Positions 27,434 through 36,734 of a stretch of 64,000 nucleotides of DNA are shown here, piece by piece. The notes beneath the pieces are model-generated. The model saw nothing but the letters and a program-made list of their open reading frames with translations, had not been told where the DNA came from and ran no database searches. Source of the stretch: Microbacterium sp. SORGH_AS_0428 (lineage in GTDB: Bacteria > Actinomycetota > Actinomycetes > Actinomycetales > Microbacteriaceae); NCBI RefSeq assembly GCF_031453615.1, contig NZ_JAVIZT010000001.1, positions 1,674,001 to 1,738,000 of the forward strand, written 5' to 3'. The position numbers were made by a program, and so were the translations under genes. Every line of letters begins with the position of its first letter. Position 1 is the first letter of the stretch.

Positions 27434-28015
27434 ATGCGGCTTCGCTCACTCTCGGCTCCCGGCGTGATTCTCTTGGCCTGCGTCGCGTTGGCGGGGTGCG
27501 CATCTAGCGCGGACGCCGCAGACCCAGGCGCGGATCCGGCTCCCATCGCAACGAGCGAGTCCCCGACGCCCTCGGCAGGCGAGGCGGCAGCTCTCGCGCA
27601 AGCCCAAGCATGGCTGGACGCCACCAACCTTCCCGCGGGAGCCGTCACTCTTGAGGGCACGCCCCCGCGGTTTGGCTCATACACGAGCTGGCCCTGCGGA
27701 CCATACGCAGAGGCGAAGGGCTATTGGCTGGTCCCCGCCACGACGGTCGTGGATGCCGGCAACTGGCTGCTCGAGAATCCACCGGCCGGCCTCATCACCA
27801 CCCACTTCTGGCCTCTGGCCGAGGATGGCCCCGGCTCCGATTCGGCGATCATCGGCTACATCCCCACCGAGGGCGCGCAGGAGGGCGTCGTCTACACGCT
27901 GACGAAGGTGGACGCGGACGTTGCCATCCGCGCAGAGGTCGCCGCCCAGACAGACACCGCCACCTGCCCACCCCTGCCCGACGGCGGCATGTACGGCGCA
28001 CCCGGACAGGGCTAG
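27434..28015 (+). CDS. small secreted lipoprotein of unknown function
   Basis: The 193-residue protein has a lipoprotein signal peptide (hydrophobic 10-23, lipobox LAGC) followed by a Ser/Pro/Ala linker and a globular domain with ARAWLDA-like AQAWLDATNLP and two Cys. TATGTT is 6 bases before the ATG, so the mRNA is probably leaderless. No family is recognised. It converges with the copy 3 demethylase gene with only 2 bases between the stops. Confidence 0.68.
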   Translation: MRLRSLSAPGVILLACVALAGCASSADAADPGADPAPIATSESPTPSAGEAAALAQAQAWLDATNLPAGAVTLEGTPPRFGSYTSWPCGPYAEAKGYWLVPATTVVDAGNWLLENPPAGLITTHFWPLAEDGPGSDSAIIGYIPTEGAQEGVVYTLTKVDADVAIRAEVAAQTDTATCPPLPDGGMYGAPGQG

Positions 28016-28017
28016 CC

Positions 28018-29376
28018 TCAGCCGGCCCGGTAGTTCTCCCGGGCGAAGCGGGAGTACGGCGCGGGGGCGACCGTTGCGCGGATCTCCACCTGCCGGTGCC
28101 GCTCGACGGCGGGTTTCGCCGAGTTGGGATCCTCGCCCCAGGTCAGCACCACCTCGGTCCCGGGTTCGGCGTGCGAGGCGGCGATGCTCGCGAGCGACAC
28201 GAAGGCCTGCTCGTTCGTGATGTAGCCGCAGTCGTGCGAGATGCCCACATCCACGCCGTCGGCGCGCACTCGATCGACCTGATACAGGCCGTACCGCGCC
28301 TTCGGGAAGTCGATGTACTTCGCCGGCAGCCCGTCCTCGACCAGGGAGCGTTGCGCGGCGGCGAGGTCGTCGGGGTTCCAGACCAGGGTCACCTTCACGC
28401 GCTGCTCGGCCGCCGCGTGCGCTTCGAGCGCCGCGCGGCCGATGAAGTCATGGTCGAACGCGACGCTGCGGCCGTAGCCGAGGTCGTACGGGGTGAGGTA
28501 GTAGTCCTCGATGCGCTCGGACACGAAGCTCCCGGCAAGGGAGCCGAGGCGCACGGCGGGCAGCCACGCGAGGTAGTCGTCCATCTGCTCCCCCGAGAAG
28601 ATCGCGGGCAGCGGCGAGGGGACCCACGCCGACTCGAGGTTCGCGGACGAGTAGGCCTTCGCCCCCACGAGCACGAGGTCGAACTCCTCCCCCGCGGCAA
28701 TGATCGCTTCGCGGATGCGGGCGCCGTCCGACCACGGCCCGAACAGCTCGAACCCGGGCTGACCGGCCATGCCGTGCCGCAGCGAGCGGACCGTGACCCC
28801 GGCGATCTCGAACGTGGCCATGCCGAAGAACTTCGTGGGCGGCACGGGAGCACCGGTCAGCTTCTCCATGAGGGCGAGGGCATGCGGACCCTGCAGCTCG
28901 TAGCGGTAGAGCACGGGGTCGACGCCCGGCTCGCGCATGAGCGTGTTCGCGTCGCGCTCGAAGGTGACGTCGTAGTCGCCGCTCTCACCGATGAACTGCA
29001 CCCAGTCCAGCACCATGTACCAGCCCACGAGATCGAACACCTGCTCCTCGAGGTGGAACAGGATCGCGTCGCCGATGAGATACCCCTCGTGGTTGACCGC
29101 GATGAACTGCTTCGCCGCATCCACCGGGAACCGGGCGAACGAGTTGACGCCGGTATCGCTCAGCAGCCGCAGCGCATCCGGGCCGGAGATGAACAGGTCG
29201 GTCATGTGGTGCGACTGATCCAGCAGCGCCACGCTCTCGCGCCACGACCGCTGCTCACTGCGCCAGTTGCTGAACTCCGGCGTCACCGGGAAGATCGTCG
29301 GCTTGCTCTGCGCGTTGCGCAGCAGATCCACCGGGCTCCCCGCGTGGGCGATGGCGTCGAAAGCGGATGCGGACAT
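28018..29376 (-). CDS. THF-dependent aryl O-demethylase, divergent subfamily (copy 3)
   Basis: The 452-residue protein belongs to the same GcvT-fold family as copies 1, 2 and 4 (SVALLDQSHHMTDLF, SLRHGMAGQPGFELFGPW, GAKAYSSANLESAWVPSPLPAIF). The Tyr matching LigM Tyr247 is kept. The LigM GRAP Arg region is GWYMVLDW, as in copy 2, with which it shares GLYQVDRVRADG, GYITNEQ and WGEDPNSAKP. The ATG at 29376 follows GAGGGAG; the longer form from 29418 is unsupported. It is divergent from a LysR gene with a palindrome between them. The substrate probably differs from copies 1 and 4. Confidence 0.83.
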   Translation of the reverse strand: MSASAFDAIAHAGSPVDLLRNAQSKPTIFPVTPEFSNWRSEQRSWRESVALLDQSHHMTDLFISGPDALRLLSDTGVNSFARFPVDAAKQFIAVNHEGYLIGDAILFHLEEQVFDLVGWYMVLDWVQFIGESGDYDVTFERDANTLMREPGVDPVLYRYELQGPHALALMEKLTGAPVPPTKFFGMATFEIAGVTVRSLRHGMAGQPGFELFGPWSDGARIREAIIAAGEEFDLVLVGAKAYSSANLESAWVPSPLPAIFSGEQMDDYLAWLPAVRLGSLAGSFVSERIEDYYLTPYDLGYGRSVAFDHDFIGRAALEAHAAAEQRVKVTLVWNPDDLAAAQRSLVEDGLPAKYIDFPKARYGLYQVDRVRADGVDVGISHDCGYITNEQAFVSLASIAASHAEPGTEVVLTWGEDPNSAKPAVERHRQVEIRATVAPAPYSRFARENYRAG

Positions 29377-29416
29377 GTGAACTCCCTCGTTCGGACGGGC
29401 GGCCCTGCCCGCATCC

Positions 29417-29434
29417 ACAGGTTAAGAAACCTGT
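29417..29434. promoter_or_regulatory. 18-bp palindrome between demethylase copy 3 and LysR
   Basis: ACAGGTTAAGAAACCTGT has perfect 7-bp arms around 4 bases and lies 40 bases before the demethylase start and 73 before the lysR start. This is the normal place for a LysR-type operator, although LysR sites usually contain T-N11-A. Confidence 0.6.
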
Positions 29435-29506
29435 AGGCATCGACGGGAGGTATCTCGATTACCCATACTTATGCGAAGGCAAGGATGCCTCAGTCGGGAG
29501 CAGCCG

Positions 29507-30442
29507 GTGGACCTGAATCTCATCCGCGTGTTCGTGGCGATCGCCGAGACGCGGAGTCTCACGAGCGCCGCGCGTCGCCTCTACGTCACCCAGCCGGCGG
29601 TGAGCCAGGCCCTCGGGCGCCTGCGGCGCGAGCTCGACGACCCGCTGTTCCGACGCGTCGGCCGCGTGATGGAGCCCACCCCGCTGGCCGACAGCGTCTA
29701 CCCGGGGTTCCGCGATGCCCTCGCCGCCGTCGACCGCACCCTCGACGGCGTGCACCGGTTCGCACCCAGCGAGTCCGACCGCACCTTCCGCATCGCGCTG
29801 TCCGAGCTCGGCGAGATCGGGTGGCTCCCCGCGATCGTGCGGGCAGTGCGCGCCGAGGCGCCCCGGATGCGGATCGAGGTCGTGCCGATGGATGTGGCCG
29901 CCCTCCCCGACTGGCTGGGGCGCGGCGTCGTCGATCTCGCCGTGACGCCCTCCCTCGTGCCGGGCCCCTTCGGCCGGACGGTCCTCAAGTCGCAGCGCTA
30001 CGGCGTGGCGATGTCGGCCGCGCATCCACTGGCCGACGAGCCGCTCACGCTCGACGCGTACGCCGCCGCATCCCACGTCGCCGTCGCCAGCGACTCCGGC
30101 GCACCCGCCCTCGAGCGCGCACGCCGCGCGCACGGGATCGAGGTCGACGCCCGCATCGCCGTGAACCACCTGGCGTCGCTTCCGCCGCTTCTCGCGCGCA
30201 GTCGTGATCTCATCGCGACGCTGCCGGACACGATCGCGCTCGGGTGGACGCAGACGTGGCCCCTCGTGGTGCGGTCGCTGCCGTTCGAGATGCCACCCGT
30301 GGAGATCGCACTCTATCGACGGTCGAGCTCTCAGCACCCCGCCGCGCTCGACTGGCTCTTCGAGACCGTCGCCCGCGCGATCCGCGGCTCATCCGGTCGG
30401 TTCGAGGCCATCCACGGCGAGGCGGCCGGCGCTCAGGGATAG
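29507..30442 (+). CDS. LysR-family transcriptional regulator
   Basis: The 311-residue protein has an N-terminal LysR helix-turn-helix (VDLNLIRVFVAIAETRSLTSAARRLYVTQPAVSQALGRLRRELDDPLFRR) and an effector domain (about 90-300). The GTG at 29507 has GGGAG 7 bases upstream. Divergent placement from the copy 3 demethylase is the classical arrangement for activation of that gene by an aromatic inducer. The final 10 bases overlap the gene on the other strand. Confidence 0.88.
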   Translation: MDLNLIRVFVAIAETRSLTSAARRLYVTQPAVSQALGRLRRELDDPLFRRVGRVMEPTPLADSVYPGFRDALAAVDRTLDGVHRFAPSESDRTFRIALSELGEIGWLPAIVRAVRAEAPRMRIEVVPMDVAALPDWLGRGVVDLAVTPSLVPGPFGRTVLKSQRYGVAMSAAHPLADEPLTLDAYAAASHVAVASDSGAPALERARRAHGIEVDARIAVNHLASLPPLLARSRDLIATLPDTIALGWTQTWPLVVRSLPFEMPPVEIALYRRSSSQHPAALDWLFETVARAIRGSSGRFEAIHGEAAGAQG

Positions 30443-31437
30443 GTGATGCTCAACGAGTCGCCGTCGATCGTGAACTGCCCGCTGAGACCGAGAGGCACTC
30501 TCTCGACCACGGGCGCGGACGCACCCTCAGGCGTGTACGTGGCGGTCGCCTCGCCGCCCTCCGCGAAGAAGTACCCGGCATCGGCGTCGATCTCGGCGTC
30601 TGCGTACTTCTCGATCGTCCACACGACAGGCACGCCTAGCGCGTCGAGGCCGGCCGAAACGGGGCAACTCTCCGGCCGCCAGGTGTTCTGCGTCGCGCAC
30701 GCGTCGAGCAACACCTTGATCTGCCGATCCAGTTCCCGCTCGAAATGCTCGTTCGGCTCGAGGGCGACGGTCTGCTCCCCAGTCAGGAGCGTCGGAGAGA
30801 CGAGAGTGTCCGTGTCGGTCTGGAAGAAGGTCGACTCCGCCGCCTCGATCGGATACACCGCGGGAAAGAGCGGGAGCGGGACGTACGCCTGACCGGCCAC
30901 CGTCGGCAGCTCGACACCGCTGACCCGGTACGCGGGGCTCGATGAGGTGACGATGATCGTGTCCGTCACCGGGACCGTGACCATCCAGCGTTCCGGGCTC
31001 AGCCACGCTCCCTGCTCCCGCTCCAGGGTCAGCCCGGCGGAGTAGCGTTCACCACCCAACTTGTAGTGAACGTCGAAGGTCGCATACGTGTCCCCCAGAA
31101 TCCCGTCGCGGACTTCGACATCGTTGATGCGCTCGACGGCGCCGCCGAGCACATCATCGGTCAACAGAAGCGGATCAGGCTGTCCCCTGGACTCCGGCGG
31201 TATGGGCGCGTGCAACTCCACGGCAGCGGACGCTTCGCCGGCGGCGATGTAAGCGAAGTACTGCTCGGCCGTCTCACGCGCCGACGGGGTTCGGCCCGCA
31301 GAGAGCATGAGCACAGCAGAGATCACGGCGGTCAGCACGACGCTGAGAAAGGCGCCGGCCAGCATCCACAGCAGCACTTTCGACGGGCCGGGACCCGACG
31401 CCGCCGGCGGCGGATGCGGCACGGTCCGATCCGTCAT
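30433..31437 (-). CDS. membrane-anchored protein of unknown function
   Basis: The 334-residue protein has a proline-rich cytoplasmic tail, one membrane segment (about 22-48, KVLLWMLAGAFLSVVLTAVISAVLML), and an extracytoplasmic domain of about 285 residues with two Cys likely to pair. No family is recognised; the layout resembles DUF4878- or lipocalin-like secreted domains in actinomycetes. AGGGGGAG lies before the ATG. It is convergent with lysR. Confidence 0.65.
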   Translation of the reverse strand: MTDRTVPHPPPAASGPGPSKVLLWMLAGAFLSVVLTAVISAVLMLSAGRTPSARETAEQYFAYIAAGEASAAVELHAPIPPESRGQPDPLLLTDDVLGGAVERINDVEVRDGILGDTYATFDVHYKLGGERYSAGLTLEREQGAWLSPERWMVTVPVTDTIIVTSSSPAYRVSGVELPTVAGQAYVPLPLFPAVYPIEAAESTFFQTDTDTLVSPTLLTGEQTVALEPNEHFERELDRQIKVLLDACATQNTWRPESCPVSAGLDALGVPVVWTIEKYADAEIDADAGYFFAEGGEATATYTPEGASAPVVERVPLGLSGQFTIDGDSLSITYP

Positions 31438-31456
31438 GACTCCCCCTGACATGCGC

Positions 31457-31489
31457 GACGCCCCCAACTCTAGAGAGTTGCGGGGCGTC
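31457..31489. terminator. imperfect hairpin upstream of 31437 gene
   Basis: GACGCCCC-C-AACTCT pairs with AGAGTT-GC-GGGGCGTC around a 2-base loop, with one bulge. On the minus strand it lies between the demethylase copy 4 stop and the next gene, so it could act as a second terminator or as a leader structure. Confidence 0.45.
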
Positions 31490-31524
31490 ACGTCGGCGCC
31501 GAGGCACCTGGGTTTCCGGAGCGA

Positions 31525-31550
31525 CCCGCGCGACCCCTTCGTCGCGCGGG
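31525..31550 (-). terminator. terminator hairpin after demethylase copy 4
   Basis: CCCGCGCGAC and GTCGCGCGGG form a perfect 10-bp stem around CCCTTC, 9 bases after the stop at 31559 on the minus strand. Confidence 0.6.
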
Positions 31551-31558
31551 GCGCTCGT

Positions 31559-33065
<1,507 letters not shown>

Positions 33066-33172
33066 CATTTCGCGGACCGTGTGATTCGCTGAGCCCACGA
33101 ATCGGCACCGGCGTCGACTCCGGATGCCTGCCGCCACGTGTCGACTCGACGTCGCCGAACCAAGGAGCGGAT

Positions 33173-33928
33173 ATGCCTGCAGTCACCCCGGCGCTACTCG
33201 TGGTCAGCGCCCACGCGGGCGACTTCGTCTGGCGTGCCGGCGGCGCGATCGCCGCCGCCACCATGCGCGGCGAGCGCGCCACGGTAGTCTGCCTCAGCTT
33301 CGGCGAGCGCGGCGAGTCGGCGAGCCAGTGGCTGGCGGGAAAGTCGCTGGAGGAGATCAAGGAGATCCGCCGGGCAGAGGCGGAGGCGGCCGCATCCGCG
33401 CTCGGCGCCGACATCGAGTTCCTCGATCTCGGCGACTACCCGCTGCGCGAGTCCCCCGAGGCCGTTGCACGGCTCGTCGACGTGTACCGCCGCGTGCAGC
33501 CGACCGTCGTGCTGACGCATCCGCTGCATGATCCGTACAACGGCGACCACCCGGCCGCCGCGCGCATGGCGCTGGAGGCGCGGGTGCTCGCCCAGGCGAT
33601 CGGCGTCGCGAACTCGGACGGCTCGTTCCCGACGAAGGAGACGATCATCGGCGCCCCGCCGGTGTTCTTCTTCGAACCGCACCAGCCCGAGCAGTGCGGT
33701 TTCGTGCCCGACGTGCTCCTGGACATCACCGCGGCCTTCCCTCAGAAGCGCGCCGCGATGGAGTGCCTGCCCGCCCAGAAGCACATGTGGTCGTACTACA
33801 GCGATCTGGCGGTGCGCCGCGGCGTGCAGGTCAAGCGCAACGCCGGCCCGAACCTCGGTCTCGCCCACGACACGATGGGCGAGGCGTACATGCGCTACTT
33901 CCCGCAGGTCACGGGAGTGCTCGAGTGA
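33173..33928 (+). CDS. galB: 4-oxalomesaconate hydratase, GalB-like (PIG-L family)
   Basis: The 251-residue protein has the PIG-L/LmbE deacetylase fold. The usual AHPDDE metal motif reads AHAGDFVWRAGG, the variant seen in GalB hydratases, and THPLHDPYNGDHPAAARMAL supplies the second metal site. GalB adds water to the enol form of 4-oxalomesaconate to give 4-carboxy-4-hydroxy-2-oxoadipate. AAGGAG precedes the ATG. It begins a tight operon with galC (GTGA overlap), galD and a VOC dioxygenase, which makes a hydratase role much more likely than GlcNAc deacetylation. Confidence 0.82.
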   Translation: MPAVTPALLVVSAHAGDFVWRAGGAIAAATMRGERATVVCLSFGERGESASQWLAGKSLEEIKEIRRAEAEAAASALGADIEFLDLGDYPLRESPEAVARLVDVYRRVQPTVVLTHPLHDPYNGDHPAAARMALEARVLAQAIGVANSDGSFPTKETIIGAPPVFFFEPHQPEQCGFVPDVLLDITAAFPQKRAAMECLPAQKHMWSYYSDLAVRRGVQVKRNAGPNLGLAHDTMGEAYMRYFPQVTGVLE

Positions 33929-34632
33929 GCCCCCACATCGTCGTCACCGACATCGCGCGCGAGGAAGCGGCCCTCGTCGACGCCTTCGCCGCGCTGGGCT
34001 CCGCGACCGTGCACGAGGCGCTCGGCCGCACGGGGTACGCAGGAAGCGCGATCCGTCCGATCCAGCAGGGATCGGCGATCGCCGGCAGTGCCGTCACCGT
34101 GCTCACCGCACCGGGTGACAACCTCATGGTGCATGTGGCGATCGAGCAGGCCCGCGCCGGCGATGTGATCGTCGTGGTCGCCACCGGCCCCTCCCCCTTC
34201 GGACACATCGGCGAGCTCATGGCCACGCAGATGCAGGTCAAGGGCGTCCGCGGGTACGTCACCTCCGCCGGGGTGCGCGACACCGCCGAACTTCGCGCGA
34301 TGGGCTTCCCCGCGTGGAGCCGTTACGTCTCGGCGCAGGGATGCCTGCGCGACAGCCCGGGCTCGGTGAACGTACCGGTCGTCCTCGACGGCGTCGTCGT
34401 CGAGCCGGGCGACATCGTGGTCGCCGACGACGACGGCGTGACGGTCGTTCCGCGGATGCGGGCGGCAGCCGTCCTCGACGCGGCGCGTTCCCGTGCGGCA
34501 CGCGAGGCGACCAACCGCGCGAGGTACGAGGCCGGGGCCAGCTCGATGGACATCAACGGCCTGCGACCGATCATCGCCGAGCTCGGCATCGCGCACGTGT
34601 CCCAAGCGGAGCGCCGCGATGCCGGCTCCTGA
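33925..34632 (+). CDS. galC: 4-carboxy-4-hydroxy-2-oxoadipate aldolase (GalC/LigK/ProA family)
   Basis: The 235-residue protein has the RraA-like fold of HMG/CHA aldolases: HVAIEQARAGDVIVV, GELMATQMQVKGVRGYVTSAGVRDTAEL containing the conserved Arg-Asp pair, and PGDIVVADDDGVTVVP. The metal-dependent enzyme cleaves CHA to pyruvate and oxaloacetate. The usual VxDGxxRD appears here as VTSAGVRD. The GTG start overlaps the galB stop. It is the last chemical step of the pathway. Confidence 0.85.
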   Translation: MSPHIVVTDIAREEAALVDAFAALGSATVHEALGRTGYAGSAIRPIQQGSAIAGSAVTVLTAPGDNLMVHVAIEQARAGDVIVVVATGPSPFGHIGELMATQMQVKGVRGYVTSAGVRDTAELRAMGFPAWSRYVSAQGCLRDSPGSVNVPVVLDGVVVEPGDIVVADDDGVTVVPRMRAAAVLDAARSRAAREATNRARYEAGASSMDINGLRPIIAELGIAHVSQAERRDAGS

Positions 34633-35692
34633 CCCCGTGCGCGACGGCATCCGCTGCCTGCTCATGCGCGGCGGCACCTCCAAGGGCGCCTTCTTCCTCG
34701 CGACGGACCTGCCCGCCGATCCGTCCGAGCGCGACGACCTGCTGCTGCGGATCATGGGCAGCCCTGACCCGGCACAGATCGACGGATTGGGCGGCGCGCA
34801 TCCGCTGACGTCGAAGGTCGCCGTCGTCGAGCGCTCGAGCGATCCCGCTTGCGACATCGACTACCTCTTCCTCCAGGTGGGCGTGGACGAGGCCGTCGTC
34901 GCCGATGCGCAGACGTGCGGCAACCTGCTGGCCGCGATCGGCCCGTTTGCGATCGAGCGTGGACTGATCGCGGCGGATGCGGGCGAAACCGTCGTACGCA
35001 TCCGCCTGCTGAACACGGGCGACATCGCCGAAGCGCGATTCTCGACCCCTGACGGACGGGTCGACTACGACGGCGACGAGGCGATCGCGGGGGTGCCCGG
35101 CACGGCAGGCCGGATCGCGCTGACCACCCGCGGCCGGAAGCCGCTGCTTCCCACCGGCTCGCCGACCGACGAGATCGCAGGCCACCGCGTCACCCTCGTC
35201 GACAACGGGATGCCGGTCGTCCTGATGGATGCCGCCGATTTCGATGTCGCGGGCGACGAGAGCCCGGAAGAACTGGAGTCCCGCACCGAACTCCGCGAGC
35301 GCATCGAAAGGGTCCGCCGGGCCGCGGGCCCGCGCTTCGGACTGGGCGACGTCTCGGCGCAGACCGTGCCCAAGATGTTCCTGCTCTCGCCCCCTCGCCA
35401 CGATGGAGCGGTCGGCACCCGAGCATTCATCCCCACACGGGTGCATCCCACGATCGGGGTGCTGATGGCCGCATCCGTCGCCGCCGGCATCCGCATCCCG
35501 GGCGCCGTCGGCTCTGCCTTCGCCGTGCTCGGCGACGGGGAGCAGACGCTTCTCGAACACCCCGGCGGCACCTTCGCCGCCACCGTCGCCGTCACCGGCG
35601 ACGCCGCTTCCGGCTGGCGCGCGAGTTCGTCGTCGGTCCGCACCGCACGAAAGATCTTCGACGGGCTCGTCTTTCCCCGACCCCGCCGCTGA
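34619..35692 (+). CDS. galD: 4-oxalomesaconate tautomerase, GalD-like (PrpF family)
   Basis: The 357-residue protein has the PrpF/diaminopimelate epimerase-like fold: IRCLLMRGGTSKGAFFLATDLP at the start, LGGAHPLTSKVAVV, then the Cys motif DAQTCGNLLAAIGPFAIERGL, and SAQTVPKMFLLSPP. GalD converts the keto form of 4-oxalomesaconate to its enol, the substrate of GalB. The ATG overlaps galC by 14 bases with GGAG upstream. The operon context supports this over a methylaconitate isomerase. Confidence 0.85.
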   Translation: MPAPDPVRDGIRCLLMRGGTSKGAFFLATDLPADPSERDDLLLRIMGSPDPAQIDGLGGAHPLTSKVAVVERSSDPACDIDYLFLQVGVDEAVVADAQTCGNLLAAIGPFAIERGLIAADAGETVVRIRLLNTGDIAEARFSTPDGRVDYDGDEAIAGVPGTAGRIALTTRGRKPLLPTGSPTDEIAGHRVTLVDNGMPVVLMDAADFDVAGDESPEELESRTELRERIERVRRAAGPRFGLGDVSAQTVPKMFLLSPPRHDGAVGTRAFIPTRVHPTIGVLMAASVAAGIRIPGAVGSAFAVLGDGEQTLLEHPGGTFAATVAVTGDAASGWRASSSSVRTARKIFDGLVFPRPRR

Positions 35693-35711
35693 CTGTCAGA
35701 GAGGACACACC

Positions 35712-36728
35712 ATGGCCACGCGCGACAACTTCGACCTCGCACACCTGGGCGGCGTCGAGCTGTTCACCCCGGTCTTCGAGGAGAGCCTGCACTTCTTCCG
35801 CGACCTGCTCGCGATGCGGGAGGTCGCCCGCATCGGCGACTCCGCCTACCTCCGCTGCTGGGACGAGTACCAGCTGTACACGCTCAAGCTCACCGCATCC
35901 GACACCAACGGCGTGGGCCGTACGCTCTTCCGCGTCACGAGCCCCGAGGCCCTGGAGCGCCGCGTCGCGGCCATCGAGGCAGCGGGTCTCGGCCACGGCT
36001 GGCGTGAGCCCGAGGTCGGCGTCGGCCGCTCGTACGAGTTCGAGGATCCCGACGGCCACCTCATGGGCATCTACTACGAGACCGAGCACTACGTGCCCGA
36101 CGACGAGGACCGCCCGGCACTGAAGAACCAGGCATCCGCGTTCCCCGGGCGAGGCGTGAACGCCCGCCGGATGGACCACATCAACTACCTCGCCAGCGAC
36201 GTGACGAAGGCGGGTGAGTTCTGGCGCGACGTCATGGGCGCCCGTGAGTCCGAGCGGGTACGGCTGGACGGCGGCGGGTACGCGGCCTGGTGGTTCCGGT
36301 TCCAGCAGAAGTCGTACGACGTGGTCTACAGCGAGGACTGGACCGGCGAGCACGGTCGGTTCCACCACTTCGCGCTCGCTCCCGACACCCGCGAGGACAT
36401 CCTCAAGGCCGCCGACATCTTCCTGGAGAACGGCGTGCACATCGAGTTCGGCCCGTACAAGCACGCCATCAACCAGACGTTCTTCATCTACGTGTGGGAG
36501 CCGGGCGGCAACCGCATCGAGCTGGCCAACGCCGGCGCACGCCTCATCCTCGATCCGGACTGGCCGGTCGTGGAGTGGTCGCAGGCCGAGCGGGCCAAGG
36601 GCCAGGCGTGGGGCGCGAAGACCGTTCCCACCTTCCACACCCACGGCACGCCGTTCCTGGCGAACCAGGCCGAGATCGACGAGGCGGCGATGAAGGGCGA
36701 ACCGATCCCGGCGCCGCAGAAGCGCTGA
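35712..36728 (+). CDS. type I (VOC) extradiol ring-cleavage dioxygenase, candidate gallate dioxygenase
   Basis: The 338-residue protein has two VOC modules as in catechol 2,3-dioxygenases. The C-terminal module carries the expected iron ligands His156 (RRMDHINYL), His218 (RFHHFALAP) and Glu270 (GGNRIELAN), with Tyr260 as a likely active-site residue. GAGAGG precedes the ATG. It is the last gene of the galBCD operon and the only ring-cleavage enzyme in the window. Known gallate and protocatechuate 4,5-dioxygenases are type II (LigB fold), so a type I enzyme here is unusual. Protocatechuate 2,3- or catechol cleavage would not give 4-oxalomesaconate without extra enzymes that are missing; gallate or 3-O-methylgallate fits best. 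Confidence 0.82.
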   Translation: MATRDNFDLAHLGGVELFTPVFEESLHFFRDLLAMREVARIGDSAYLRCWDEYQLYTLKLTASDTNGVGRTLFRVTSPEALERRVAAIEAAGLGHGWREPEVGVGRSYEFEDPDGHLMGIYYETEHYVPDDEDRPALKNQASAFPGRGVNARRMDHINYLASDVTKAGEFWRDVMGARESERVRLDGGGYAAWWFRFQQKSYDVVYSEDWTGEHGRFHHFALAPDTREDILKAADIFLENGVHIEFGPYKHAINQTFFIYVWEPGGNRIELANAGARLILDPDWPVVEWSQAERAKGQAWGAKTVPTFHTHGTPFLANQAEIDEAAMKGEPIPAPQKR

Positions 36729-36734
36729 GCGGGC

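Noticed and set aside
33173..33928. GlcNAc-PI/LmbE-type deacetylase role for the PIG-L protein
   Set aside because: The metal motif is the AHAGDF variant and the gene overlaps galC, so a GalB-type hydratase is the better reading.
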